Of a DNA stretch of 25,653 bases, positions 17,249 to 24,081 are shown piece after piece (the stretch's first letter is position 1; the number at the start of each line of letters is the position of its first letter). A program made the position numbers and the translations under genes. A model generated the notes under the pieces. The model had not been told where the DNA came from. It saw only the letters and a list, made by a program, of their open reading frames with translations, and did no database searches. The stretch spans positions 1 through 25,653 of the forward strand of contig CAYJHI010000015.1 of assembly GCA_964370085.1 (NCBI GenBank), written 5' to 3'. This stretch comes from CARZYU01 sp964370085 (GTDB lineage Bacteria; Bacillota_I; Bacilli_A; RF39; UBA660).

Positions 17249-18513
17249 TCTTTATTTCCCATATATGGTTGTAAGGCTTTAGGCACTCTTATTGTTCCAT
17301 CTTTTTGAATGTTATTTTCTAGGAAAGCAATAAGTCCTCTTGGTGTTGCTAAAACAGTATTGTTTAGTGTATGTACTAATTTCGTTCCTGTTTCTCCTTT
17401 TGATCTAATAGCTAATCTTCTAGCTTGGGCATCACCTAAGGTTGAACATGACCCTACTTCAAAGAACTTATTTTGTCTTGGACTCCATGCTTCAATATCT
17501 ACTGACTTTACTTTTAAATCAGCTAAATCTCCACTACAACACTCTAATGTTCTTACTGGAATATCTAAACTTCTAAAGAAATCTACTGTGTATTGCCACA
17601 TTTTATTGTACCAATCCATTGAATCTTCTTCTTTACATAATACAACCATCTCTTGTTTTTCAAATTGATGTACTCTATATATTCCTCTTTCTTCAATACC
17701 GTGTGCTCCAACTTCTTTTCTAAAGCAAGGTGAATACGATGTCATCGCTATTGGTAACTCTTCTTCTTTTAAAATTTGATCTTTAAATTTTCCTATCATT
17801 GAGTGTTCACTTGTACCTATTAAATATAAATCTTCATTTTCAATCTTATACATCATAGCATCCATCTCTTCAAATGACATAACACCTGTCACTACTTCAG
17901 ACCTTATCATAAAAGGTGGTATACAATAGATGAAACCACGATCTATCATAAAATCTCTTGCATATGACAACATTGCAGAATGCAGTCTAGCAATATCTCC
18001 CATAAAGTAATAAAATCCGTTTCCACTTGTTCTACCAGCACTTTCTTTATCTAAACCACTAAAACTAGTACAGATGTCAGCATGATATGGTATTTCAAAA
18101 TCAGGTTCTTTTATATCTCCAAATAATTCATTTTGAACGTTTTCACTATCATCTTTACCTATAGGAACACTTTCGTCCATAATGTTAGGAATTGTTAACA
18201 TAGCTTCTTTAATTTCACTTGCTAATTGTTCTTCTCTTTCTGATAATTCGTCAATTTTAGTTCCAAAATCTTTTATTTCTGCCTTAATTTGTTCCGCTTC
18301 TTCCTTTTTTCCTTCTCGCATTAAACTACCCACTTCAGAGCTTTTTGAATTGCGTAATGCTCTTAAATTATCCGCTTCAAGTTTAGCAGCACGATACAAT
18401 TCATCTTTTTTGTACACCAAATCTACTAATGGTAGTTTATGATCTTGGAATTTTTTCTTAATATTTTCCTTTACTAGTTCTTTGCTTTCTCTTATTAAAT
18501 TAATATCTATCAT
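17227..18513 (-). CDS. serS: Serine--tRNA ligase
   Basis: A 428-residue class II aminoacyl-tRNA synthetase of normal length that charges tRNA-Ser. The N-terminal long coiled-coil arm (about 30-105, rich in Lys/Glu) contacts the tRNA. The catalytic core carries GTSEHSMIGKF, motif 2 FRKEVGAHGIEERGIYRVHQFEKQE (with the Arg that contacts ATP) and the motif 3 region LNNTVLATPRGLIAFLENN. EVGSCSTLGDAQARR is the serine-specific segment. AGGAGG is 5 nt before the ATG. Expression is controlled by the T-box leader upstream, so it should rise when uncharged tRNA-Ser accumulates. It is monocistronic, between its T-box and its own terminator. Confidence 0.97.
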   Translation of the reverse strand: MIDINLIRESKELVKENIKKKFQDHKLPLVDLVYKKDELYRAAKLEADNLRALRNSKSSEVGSLMREGKKEEAEQIKAEIKDFGTKIDELSEREEQLASEIKEAMLTIPNIMDESVPIGKDDSENVQNELFGDIKEPDFEIPYHADICTSFSGLDKESAGRTSGNGFYYFMGDIARLHSAMLSYARDFMIDRGFIYCIPPFMIRSEVVTGVMSFEEMDAMMYKIENEDLYLIGTSEHSMIGKFKDQILKEEELPIAMTSYSPCFRKEVGAHGIEERGIYRVHQFEKQEMVVLCKEEDSMDWYNKMWQYTVDFFRSLDIPVRTLECCSGDLADLKVKSVDIEAWSPRQNKFFEVGSCSTLGDAQARRLAIRSKGETGTKLVHTLNNTVLATPRGLIAFLENNIQKDGTIRVPKALQPYMGNKEILVPKN

Positions 18514-18525
18514 GTTTCCTCCTAA

Positions 18526-18578
18526 AATAATAAAAAGGATAATACCAAGGAGCGAATTAACGCGGTACCATCCTTTTT
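18526..18578 (-). terminator. Regulated intrinsic terminator of the serS T-box
   Basis: AAAAAGGAT (minus strand 18578-18570) pairs perfectly with ATCCTTTTT (18540-18532). The stem extends inward through GGTACC against GGTATT (two wobble pairs), so it consumes the T-box sequence. A U-rich stretch follows. It is exclusive with the antiterminator. Confidence 0.88.
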
Positions 18579-18719
18579 AGACTTAATTACATAACGGTTT
18601 GACCGGGATTGTTTACAATCCATCTATAGAGTAGATAAATAAAGTGTTAGGTTCATTTACACCAAAACATGAACTCTCTTTGACTAACTTAAATTATTAT
18701 TAGTTCTAATTACTGATTT
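18526..18719 (-). promoter_or_regulatory. T-box riboswitch leader of serS
   Basis: The leader carries the T-box sequence TGGTACCGCG (minus strand, 18570-18561), the diagnostic antiterminator element that pairs with the tRNA acceptor end. Upstream is a Stem I-like region with AAAGAGAG followed by a GTTCAT/ATGAAC helix closed by a loop containing GGTGTAA, as in known T-boxes, and a Stem III-like hairpin GGATTG/CAATCC. Downstream is the competing terminator. Uncharged tRNA-Ser would stabilise the antiterminator and let serS be transcribed. I could not fix the specifier triplet; a UCU (Ser) at 18635-18633 is a candidate only. Confidence 0.9.
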
Positions 18720-18725
18720 GCTTAT

Positions 18726-18754
18726 ATCATAATACTTTTAGCAATGTTTGTCAA
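18726..18754 (-). promoter_or_regulatory. Sigma-70-type promoter for serS
   Basis: On the minus strand a consensus TTGACA (18754-18749), a 17-nt spacer and TATGAT (18731-18726). Transcription would start near 18719, at the 5' end of the T-box leader. Confidence 0.8.
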
Positions 18755-18862
18755 TGACATGGAACATTGTAAAAAACTATGTAAAAAAACTGTCTTGTTT
18801 CGTTTGTTAACACATGTGTACAGCAACTTTACAAATTTGTGTCATTTATTTTACAAAACATA
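18755..18862. promoter_or_regulatory. Palindrome- and repeat-rich region between divergent promoters (possible operators)
   Basis: Between the serS promoter and the promoter of the secreted-protein gene there are two 10-bp palindromes, ACACATGTGT (18810-18819) and ACAAATTTGT (18831-18840). There are also two direct TGTAAAAAA repeats (about 18769-18777 and 18780-18788), and inverted TTTACAAA-type copies near 18828-18836 and 18850-18858. No open frame with a ribosome binding site is seen. The regulator is unknown. Confidence 0.4.
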
Positions 18863-18891
18863 TTGTCAATCCTATACGCCTATTTTATAAT
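18863..18891 (+). promoter_or_regulatory. Sigma-70-type promoter for the SipW/TasA-type secreted protein
   Basis: TTGTCA at 18863-18868, a 17-nt spacer and a perfect TATAAT at 18886-18891, 25 nt before the ATG. AAAGGAG follows as ribosome binding site. Confidence 0.75.
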
Positions 18892-18916
18892 AGATATATA
18901 GGAAAGGAGTAATTTA

Positions 18917-19540
18917 ATGTTCAAGAAAATTAAATATATCATGGTCTTGGCAGCCTTATCGGTCTCAGTTAGTTTAATGAGTAATACTTATTCTCGTTAT
19001 GTTGCAGATACTACTGGTAGCTTAGATATTGAATTTGCTACTTGGCAGATACTAGTTAACAATTCAGATATAACTGATAACACTAGTACTGATATTACCT
19101 TTACACCAACGATTGAACCAAATGCTAATGTTGCTGAGAATGTTGTTGCTCCTAGTTCAAAGGGGTACTTTGATATAGAAATTAATCCAGCTAATGTAAA
19201 TGTATCTTTTGATTATTCAGTTACTTTACAAATAGAAAATTTGGAAGTTCCTGATTTAATCATTAGTAAGTATGCAATACTTGATAATGACTATGTTGAA
19301 GGTGATGCAATCACAACGGAGAATATGGTTGGAAATACAATCACTGATTCTCTTGCATTTGATAAGACTATTGATAATTTCAAATTTGACCCATTCACTA
19401 TCAGAGTGTACTTTGAATGGTATGATGAAGCAGACAACGTTATGAACGATGAGGAAGATACTGTTATCGGTCATGAAGCTGCCACTACTGGTAAAACATT
19501 TAGATTAAATGCAACAATTGATTTTACACAACAAGTTTAA
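18917..19540 (+). CDS. Small secreted protein with SipW-type signal, TasA/camelysin-like
   Basis: A 207-residue exported protein. The N-terminus (MFKKIKYIMVLAALSVSVSL) is a signal peptide with hydrophobic core at about 7-22, followed by NTYSRYVADTTGSLDIEFATW. That arrangement, with an aromatic/charged motif just after the hydrophobic core and then a beta-rich domain, is typical of SipW-dependent proteins such as TasA and CalY. The mature part is acidic and Asn/Thr-rich and looks like a beta-sandwich (FDIEINPANVNVSFDYSVTLQIEN, FTIRVYFEWYDEAD). There is no Cys, LPxTG or C-terminal anchor. It has its own promoter and terminator and runs convergent to the sipW operon, whose signal peptidase probably processes it. 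Whether it forms fibres as TasA does is not known. Confidence 0.72.
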   Translation: MFKKIKYIMVLAALSVSVSLMSNTYSRYVADTTGSLDIEFATWQILVNNSDITDNTSTDITFTPTIEPNANVAENVVAPSSKGYFDIEINPANVNVSFDYSVTLQIENLEVPDLIISKYAILDNDYVEGDAITTENMVGNTITDSLAFDKTIDNFKFDPFTIRVYFEWYDEADNVMNDEEDTVIGHEAATTGKTFRLNATIDFTQQV

Positions 19541-19565
19541 AACAAGTCATAAGACTTGTTTTTTT
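19539..19565 (+). terminator. Rho-independent terminator of the small secreted protein gene
   Basis: AAAACAAGTC (19539-19548), loop ATAA, GACTTGTTTT (19553-19562), then further T. The stem starts within the stop codon TAA (19538-19540). Confidence 0.88.
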
Positions 19566-19586
19566 ATTTGTCAGTATTAAGAAAAT

Positions 19587-19614
19587 AAAAAAAAGAATAG
19601 TTATATTACTATCC
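19587..19614 (-). terminator. Rho-independent terminator of the ATPase-DUF2357-sipW-secreted protein operon
   Basis: On the minus strand GGATAGT (19614-19608), loop AATATA and ACTATTC (19601-19595), 7 bp with one wobble pair, followed by eight T (19594-19587). The stop codon TAG (19611-19609) is within the first arm. Confidence 0.85.
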
Positions 19615-20841
19615 TAGTTTTGTTTTATCAACTATCATTATTGGTACTGCTATACATGATCTTGTTTTTAGTTCTGGATACATCGTTGTATTACCCGAAA
19701 CTGTTTTTAGTGCATATGCATATGTATCATTAATAGATGTACCTGTCCAGTAGCATGTTGCTGAATGTAGATATAAGAAGTCATTATCATTAAAGTAGTA
19801 CGTTCCTACTCCATCAATTCCTTCTTGCAACTCAGTAGTTGCTCTATCTTCATATTGTACGTTACCAATAGTTACATCCGATAATCCTGGTCTTGTTAAA
19901 TAAGCACTATCTCCTTGTGACGAAACAGTTCTTAGAATTGTTTCTCCCATTAGTGCAGATTTACCTGAAGTCCACTGTGATGTTTTATTTGCAATCAAAC
20001 CTGCGTGACTTGTATAATTTCCTGATGAAAATGATTCACTAAAACTTGGAAATAACGTTACAGTGGTATCTCCCACCATATTCTTACTATCCATTACAAA
20101 TGTTGTATAACAATTACTCAAATTAGTATTTAAACATGCACTGTTAGTAACTGGATTAAATAAGATTAATGTACCTTGTTGATAATCTAAATCTATTTCA
20201 GATGTATTACCAATACTTTGTTCTGCAATTAATTCTAGTTCTAATTCAATAGATGGCCTAACTTGATACGTTGGATCTGCTACTAATAGAGCATTTTCAG
20301 CATTATTAAAGTAATATGCTTGATTTCCCCAATAACTATCAATATCATCGTGTCCTGCATCTAGAGGCCAAGATATAGAAACATTAAAGTTAATTGAACC
20401 TGTTCTAGCTACTGCTACTTCTTCATCAGTTGTAATATTTACATGAAAAGGATAATCGTGGGCTAATATATCTTCTATTTCTTCTGATTTATCTAAATCA
20501 TCTACTGCTGTATAACTATCTTCTGGTTTATCTAATACTCTTGCACTTGTTATATAGTGTCTTAGAATAGCATCAGCATCACCTAAGTTATTAACAGTGA
20601 TTGTTTCTGTTACTGTATCCATTCCTGGATATATATCATCAAAAGAAATATTAATATGATTGGTTACAACCGAACCATCTTGTTCCATTTCAATGTACCA
20701 AGCTTTAACATCAACTTCTGTTGCCACGCTTGCAATACCACTATAAGCAAACCACGCGAATGTAACAGATCCAAAAGAAATAACAACCATTATTATAGTA
20801 AGTAGGTTGATTTTGATTAATGCTTTATGCTTTCGTTCCAT
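19609..20841 (-). CDS. Large secreted protein with SipW-type N-terminus, TasA-like domain and Cys-containing C-terminal domain
   Basis: A 410-residue exported protein. A basic start (MERKHK) and a hydrophobic core at about 9-28 lead into TFAWFAYS, resembling the T-x-A-W-F motif of SipW-type substrates. Residues about 40-210 have the TasA/camelysin-like pattern DDIYPGMDTVTETITVNNLGDADAI (PG-D followed by N-x-G-x-x-DA), suggesting a beta-sandwich. Residues about 220-410 are different: C236 and C244 may form a disulfide, and the end (CYWTGTSINDTYAYAL, then RSCIAVPI) recalls the YWTSTS/RCV ending of DUF1566-like C-type-lectin folds; this is pattern resemblance only. There is no sorting signal. 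AGGAGG precedes the ATG. It is last in the operon, 17 nt after sipW, so it is the probable main client of that peptidase. Confidence 0.75.
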   Translation of the reverse strand: MERKHKALIKINLLTIIMVVISFGSVTFAWFAYSGIASVATEVDVKAWYIEMEQDGSVVTNHINISFDDIYPGMDTVTETITVNNLGDADAILRHYITSARVLDKPEDSYTAVDDLDKSEEIEDILAHDYPFHVNITTDEEVAVARTGSINFNVSISWPLDAGHDDIDSYWGNQAYYFNNAENALLVADPTYQVRPSIELELELIAEQSIGNTSEIDLDYQQGTLILFNPVTNSACLNTNLSNCYTTFVMDSKNMVGDTTVTLFPSFSESFSSGNYTSHAGLIANKTSQWTSGKSALMGETILRTVSSQGDSAYLTRPGLSDVTIGNVQYEDRATTELQEGIDGVGTYYFNDNDFLYLHSATCYWTGTSINDTYAYALKTVSGNTTMYPELKTRSCIAVPIMIVDKTKLG

Positions 20842-20858
20842 ATGTCCTCCTAGTTTGT

Positions 20859-21428
20859 TTAATAGCGGTATTTACCACGTCTATCTTCTTCTTTTTCCAT
20901 AAGGGTTTTTATAATTTCATAAGCTACTATGATTAAAATAGGAATTATAATAAATAAGAAAAATCCTATATCTGTACTTATAATACCATAGATTGATGAT
21001 AATAGTATTGATTTATAGACAACTTTTCCAAGTAGTTGACTCTCTTGGACAGGTGGATCTTCTGCAACATTGGCTATACCTTTAGTTGTAAAAACATATT
21101 CACCATTTTCTTGATCTATTTCAATAATTTTATGAGTAATAACTTTATCAGCTAAATCTCCATATTTACCTATATAACTAACCGTATCTCCTACTACTAA
21201 TTCTTCTGGTGCAATTTCTTGAGCAATCAAGACATCCCCTATCTTATATTGAGGTTGCATACTACCAGATATAACTGTAAACATTCTAAAATTAAAGAAA
21301 GAAATACGATTGTCACTAACTCTTTGTAAAACTACCATTAAAATAAAGGCAACCAAGATTAGAAAGAATATAACTTTTAGTATATTCATCGTTATTTTAA
21401 CGGGTTTACTAGCAAACCAATTTAACAT
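20859..21428 (-). CDS. sipW: Signal peptidase I, SipW (ER-type) class
   Basis: A membrane serine peptidase that removes signal peptides. From the ATG at 21428 it is 189 residues. Hydrophobic segment 1 is at about 15-35, the catalytic serine is in ISGSMQPQ (S56), and VITHKIIEI holds a histidine (H99) where the usual bacterial enzyme has its catalytic lysine. That Ser-His type is the ER/archaeal/SipW class. The GIANVAEDPP block has the conserved Asp (D124). A second hydrophobic segment at about 150-170 is followed by a charged tail. I chose ATG 21428 because it overlaps the upstream stop as TAATG and has AAAGAG 8 nt upstream. A GTG at 21437 would add three residues but has AAAG too close. SipW enzymes process TasA-type clients; two candidates are adjacent. 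Confidence 0.92.
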   Translation of the reverse strand: MLNWFASKPVKITMNILKVIFFLILVAFILMVVLQRVSDNRISFFNFRMFTVISGSMQPQYKIGDVLIAQEIAPEELVVGDTVSYIGKYGDLADKVITHKIIEIDQENGEYVFTTKGIANVAEDPPVQESQLLGKVVYKSILLSSIYGIISTDIGFFLFIIIPILIIVAYEIIKTLMEKEEDRRGKYRY

Positions 21429-22552
21429 TATAGACACTCTTTCGCGTGTTCTAAATATTCTTCCATAGCTGTTCTAAATTGATCTTTAACATCATTTTGT
21501 CCAACTTTTCGTGCATCTTGTTGTCTTTTTATTTCTTCTGCAACCATTTTAGCAATGTCTGCTTCAGTAACTTTAATTCCACAGTTTAGTAGTAACTCTA
21601 CTGCCTGGGAAATTAATTGTTCTACAAGGACAACAGCATGTTTACCTAATTTGTTTTTTTGATCTCTTTTCCCTTTAGAAATAGAATCTAGTACAAAATA
21701 GTCCATTAAGAATGCTTGATTTAAAACTGATTTTAAAACTTGATCTCCTTCTGTATCTATATCATCTTTAGGTTCTTCTTTTTCATCTAAGAATGCTCTA
21801 ATATATTCCCATAGTTTAGTTGCTACTTGGAAATTAGGGTTTTTTAAGATTAAGTTTGTTTTTCTAATAGGTGGCTTAATCGCCGGTATTTTAGAACGAT
21901 TTAATGCTTTATACATATCTAGGCGATACCAACTATTGATTAACTCTTTAATTTGTTTTATTTTTCTCTTAGCTTCTTCTATTTGTTCTTTAAACTTATC
22001 TTCTTCGTCATCACCATGTTCAACAGCGACTACTTTTAATTCAATATTAATTCTCTCGTTATTTGTTTTTGTTGATGATGCGTATTCTAGTACTTTTTCA
22101 CCTTTTGTTTCAAAATCTTCTAATTCTTTTTCACGATATTGAACAAATAACATCATATCGTTGATAAGCGTATAAACGAAACGATTTTCATATATATTAT
22201 ATGTTTCTTCATTTCTTACATCTAGTATTCTTGATAATCTAATATCATCTTCTTGATCTATTTCATCAATAAACTCTGTATGTCTTGCTAAGTGTTTAAC
22301 ACTTTCTACGGTTACTTTATGTGTCTTTTCAATTTTTTCAACATTTTCGTCACTTATTAAAGTAACTCTTGGTCTTCTAACAATATTATCAATATATGGA
22401 CTAGCATTTAACATTTCATCAATCCATTCAAAGGACAAGAAGTCCCCTGAATAATCTGATTGAAAGACCATATTTGATTTTACATTGTGCAAAAACTTAT
22501 CGCTTTTTTCTTTTAATTTAGCATCACGCATATTACTAAGTGTTTTTGCCAT
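21428..22552 (-). CDS. DUF2357-like protein, partner of the McrB-like ATPase
   Basis: A 374-residue, highly charged, mostly helical soluble protein. The segment EETYNIYENRFVYTLINDMMLF (about 115-136) resembles the T-x-E-N-R-F-V core of DUF2357, a domain that sits in McrC-like partners of McrB-family ATPases. Here it is followed by a long Lys/Glu-rich probable coiled coil (about 140-215), then WYRLDMYKALNR and further helices. I see no PD-(D/E)xK nuclease motif, although McrC-like proteins usually carry one at the C-terminus. RBS GGGAGG; it starts 15 nt after the ATPase gene and its TAA overlaps the sipW ATG. The assignment depends on one motif plus context; an unrelated helical adaptor remains possible. 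Confidence 0.6.
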   Translation of the reverse strand: MAKTLSNMRDAKLKEKSDKFLHNVKSNMVFQSDYSGDFLSFEWIDEMLNASPYIDNIVRRPRVTLISDENVEKIEKTHKVTVESVKHLARHTEFIDEIDQEDDIRLSRILDVRNEETYNIYENRFVYTLINDMMLFVQYREKELEDFETKGEKVLEYASSTKTNNERINIELKVVAVEHGDDEEDKFKEQIEEAKRKIKQIKELINSWYRLDMYKALNRSKIPAIKPPIRKTNLILKNPNFQVATKLWEYIRAFLDEKEEPKDDIDTEGDQVLKSVLNQAFLMDYFVLDSISKGKRDQKNKLGKHAVVLVEQLISQAVELLLNCGIKVTEADIAKMVAEEIKRQQDARKVGQNDVKDQFRTAMEEYLEHAKECL

Positions 22553-22567
22553 AATCTAGTCCTCCCT

Positions 22568-24079
22568 TTATACTGATTTTTTAAGTAATTGAATATATTT
22601 GATACATTCTGCCATTGCATCTTTACCAAATGTTTTATTTAAGTAAGATATAAATGGATCGAATTCATCTCTAATAAATACCATATTTAATTGTTCTAAT
22701 TTTCTTAGGATTTTTTTAGCAATGAAGTAATCGATTGCTTCTACTGCTGTTCCACCTGTTGCTGTATATATAGCAGCGAAGTGTCCCATTTGTTTCATTA
22801 TACGGTTACCGAATGCAATACGGAAATGTGCAATTACATAGTTGTCTAATTCTTTGATTTTTTCTAATAAATCATCTCTTAGAGGATATGCATTGATTGC
22901 ATCTGTAAATAATGATTCTAAGTAACTAGCATTGATTTGAATTGCTTCTTGTTCACGACATGTGAATGGTGCAACTTTTTCATTGATATCAATTGGCATT
23001 GCTCTGTCGTAAACTTTATCTGTAACCATGAATGTTGAATCGTCATTATTGATAGTTCCAATATACCATAGGTTATCTGGTAATTTTAATTTACCGTGTT
23101 CAATCATTTGTGGATCTGTGTCCCATGCACTTGTTACTAATTCAATTACCCATTCGTCTTTAACAGGAATTTCTAGAATTGATAACATTTCAGCAAAATA
23201 ATATTCCACACGAGCAATGTTCATTTCATCTAAGATGATTGTATGTACATCATCGTCATAGTTAGCTCTGTATAATTCTCCTAACACTTCTGTTTCATTG
23301 AAACGTTTAGTAAATTCATTGAAATATCCTACTAACTCTGTTTTATCACGCCATGATGGTTGAACTGATGCAACACATGAGTCACGACTAACAAATTTAC
23401 CCCACGCATATGCAAGTGATGTTTTACCTGTTCCTGAAATACCTTGTAAGATAATTAAACGTCCACATGCTAAACCTGCTATGAAAGCTCTGATTAAAGC
23501 TGGTGAATAATACAGTTTTAACTTACTAGCTGCAAAACAACGTAAGTCATCCGCTAATTGTTCTAAGTTTGTCGTATTATCATAAATTTTAGGTTGTGTT
23601 CCATGAAATTCACGATCTACTAGTGTAAGTTTAGGGAATCTACTATCTATGTCTGATAGTGCATCGTCTTCTTCACTTACTGGTTCATCTTCAGGATTTA
23701 ATCCTAATTGAGAAACCTTCATTGCCATAATTTCATCTTTTTCTTTCATCAATTTACGTACTTGATCATTTAATTTTGCAATTTCATCTAACAAGTCTTC
23801 TTGATTAAGATTTTTTTGTTTAGAATTAATGAATCTCTTAACTCCAAAATATATTAGTGCTCCTATTATAGCTAAGAATGCTAATATTAAAACTATTGAA
23901 AGAATAGCTAGAATCCATTCGAAGAAACCAAATTCTCCACTATATGTTCCAAATACACTGGCATAATCTCCGAAGTTTAATATTCCTATTATACCTTCGA
24001 AGATTCCAGAAAATATTGATACTATTCCATCAACGAATATCGAGATAAACTCGAAGAAAAATCTAATAAATGTGTCCAT
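22568..24079 (-). CDS. Membrane-anchored McrB-like AAA+ ATPase
   Basis: A 503-residue protein with a C-terminal AAA+ module. Walker A is GISGTGKT at 213-220, Walker B IILDEMN at 281-287, sensor 1 GTINNDD at 341-347, and DRAMPID near 358-364 holds a likely arginine finger. The DEMN-x-A-x-x-E-Y form and the sensor region with TDKVYDRA are McrB/MoxR-type. The N-terminus is unlike DNA-restriction McrB: residues 1-45 are amphipathic and Phe/Ile-rich, 53-80 is a clear transmembrane helix, KRF follows it on the basic side, and 92-120 is a predicted coiled coil with an acidic linker to 145. The ATPase would therefore hang on the cytoplasmic face of the membrane. It starts 2 nt after the upstream gene, and GGGAG precedes the ATG. 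Its role is inferred to be remodelling of an envelope partner. Confidence 0.85.
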   Translation of the reverse strand: MDTFIRFFFEFISIFVDGIVSIFSGIFEGIIGILNFGDYASVFGTYSGEFGFFEWILAILSIVLILAFLAIIGALIYFGVKRFINSKQKNLNQEDLLDEIAKLNDQVRKLMKEKDEIMAMKVSQLGLNPEDEPVSEEDDALSDIDSRFPKLTLVDREFHGTQPKIYDNTTNLEQLADDLRCFAASKLKLYYSPALIRAFIAGLACGRLIILQGISGTGKTSLAYAWGKFVSRDSCVASVQPSWRDKTELVGYFNEFTKRFNETEVLGELYRANYDDDVHTIILDEMNIARVEYYFAEMLSILEIPVKDEWVIELVTSAWDTDPQMIEHGKLKLPDNLWYIGTINNDDSTFMVTDKVYDRAMPIDINEKVAPFTCREQEAIQINASYLESLFTDAINAYPLRDDLLEKIKELDNYVIAHFRIAFGNRIMKQMGHFAAIYTATGGTAVEAIDYFIAKKILRKLEQLNMVFIRDEFDPFISYLNKTFGKDAMAECIKYIQLLKKSV

Positions 24080-24081
24080 AT

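Noticed and set aside
18780..18860. DnaA boxes or a replication origin in the repeat-rich region, prompted by dnaE in the window
   Set aside because: No TTATCCACA-like 9-mer is present, and the neighbouring genes are not origin genes.
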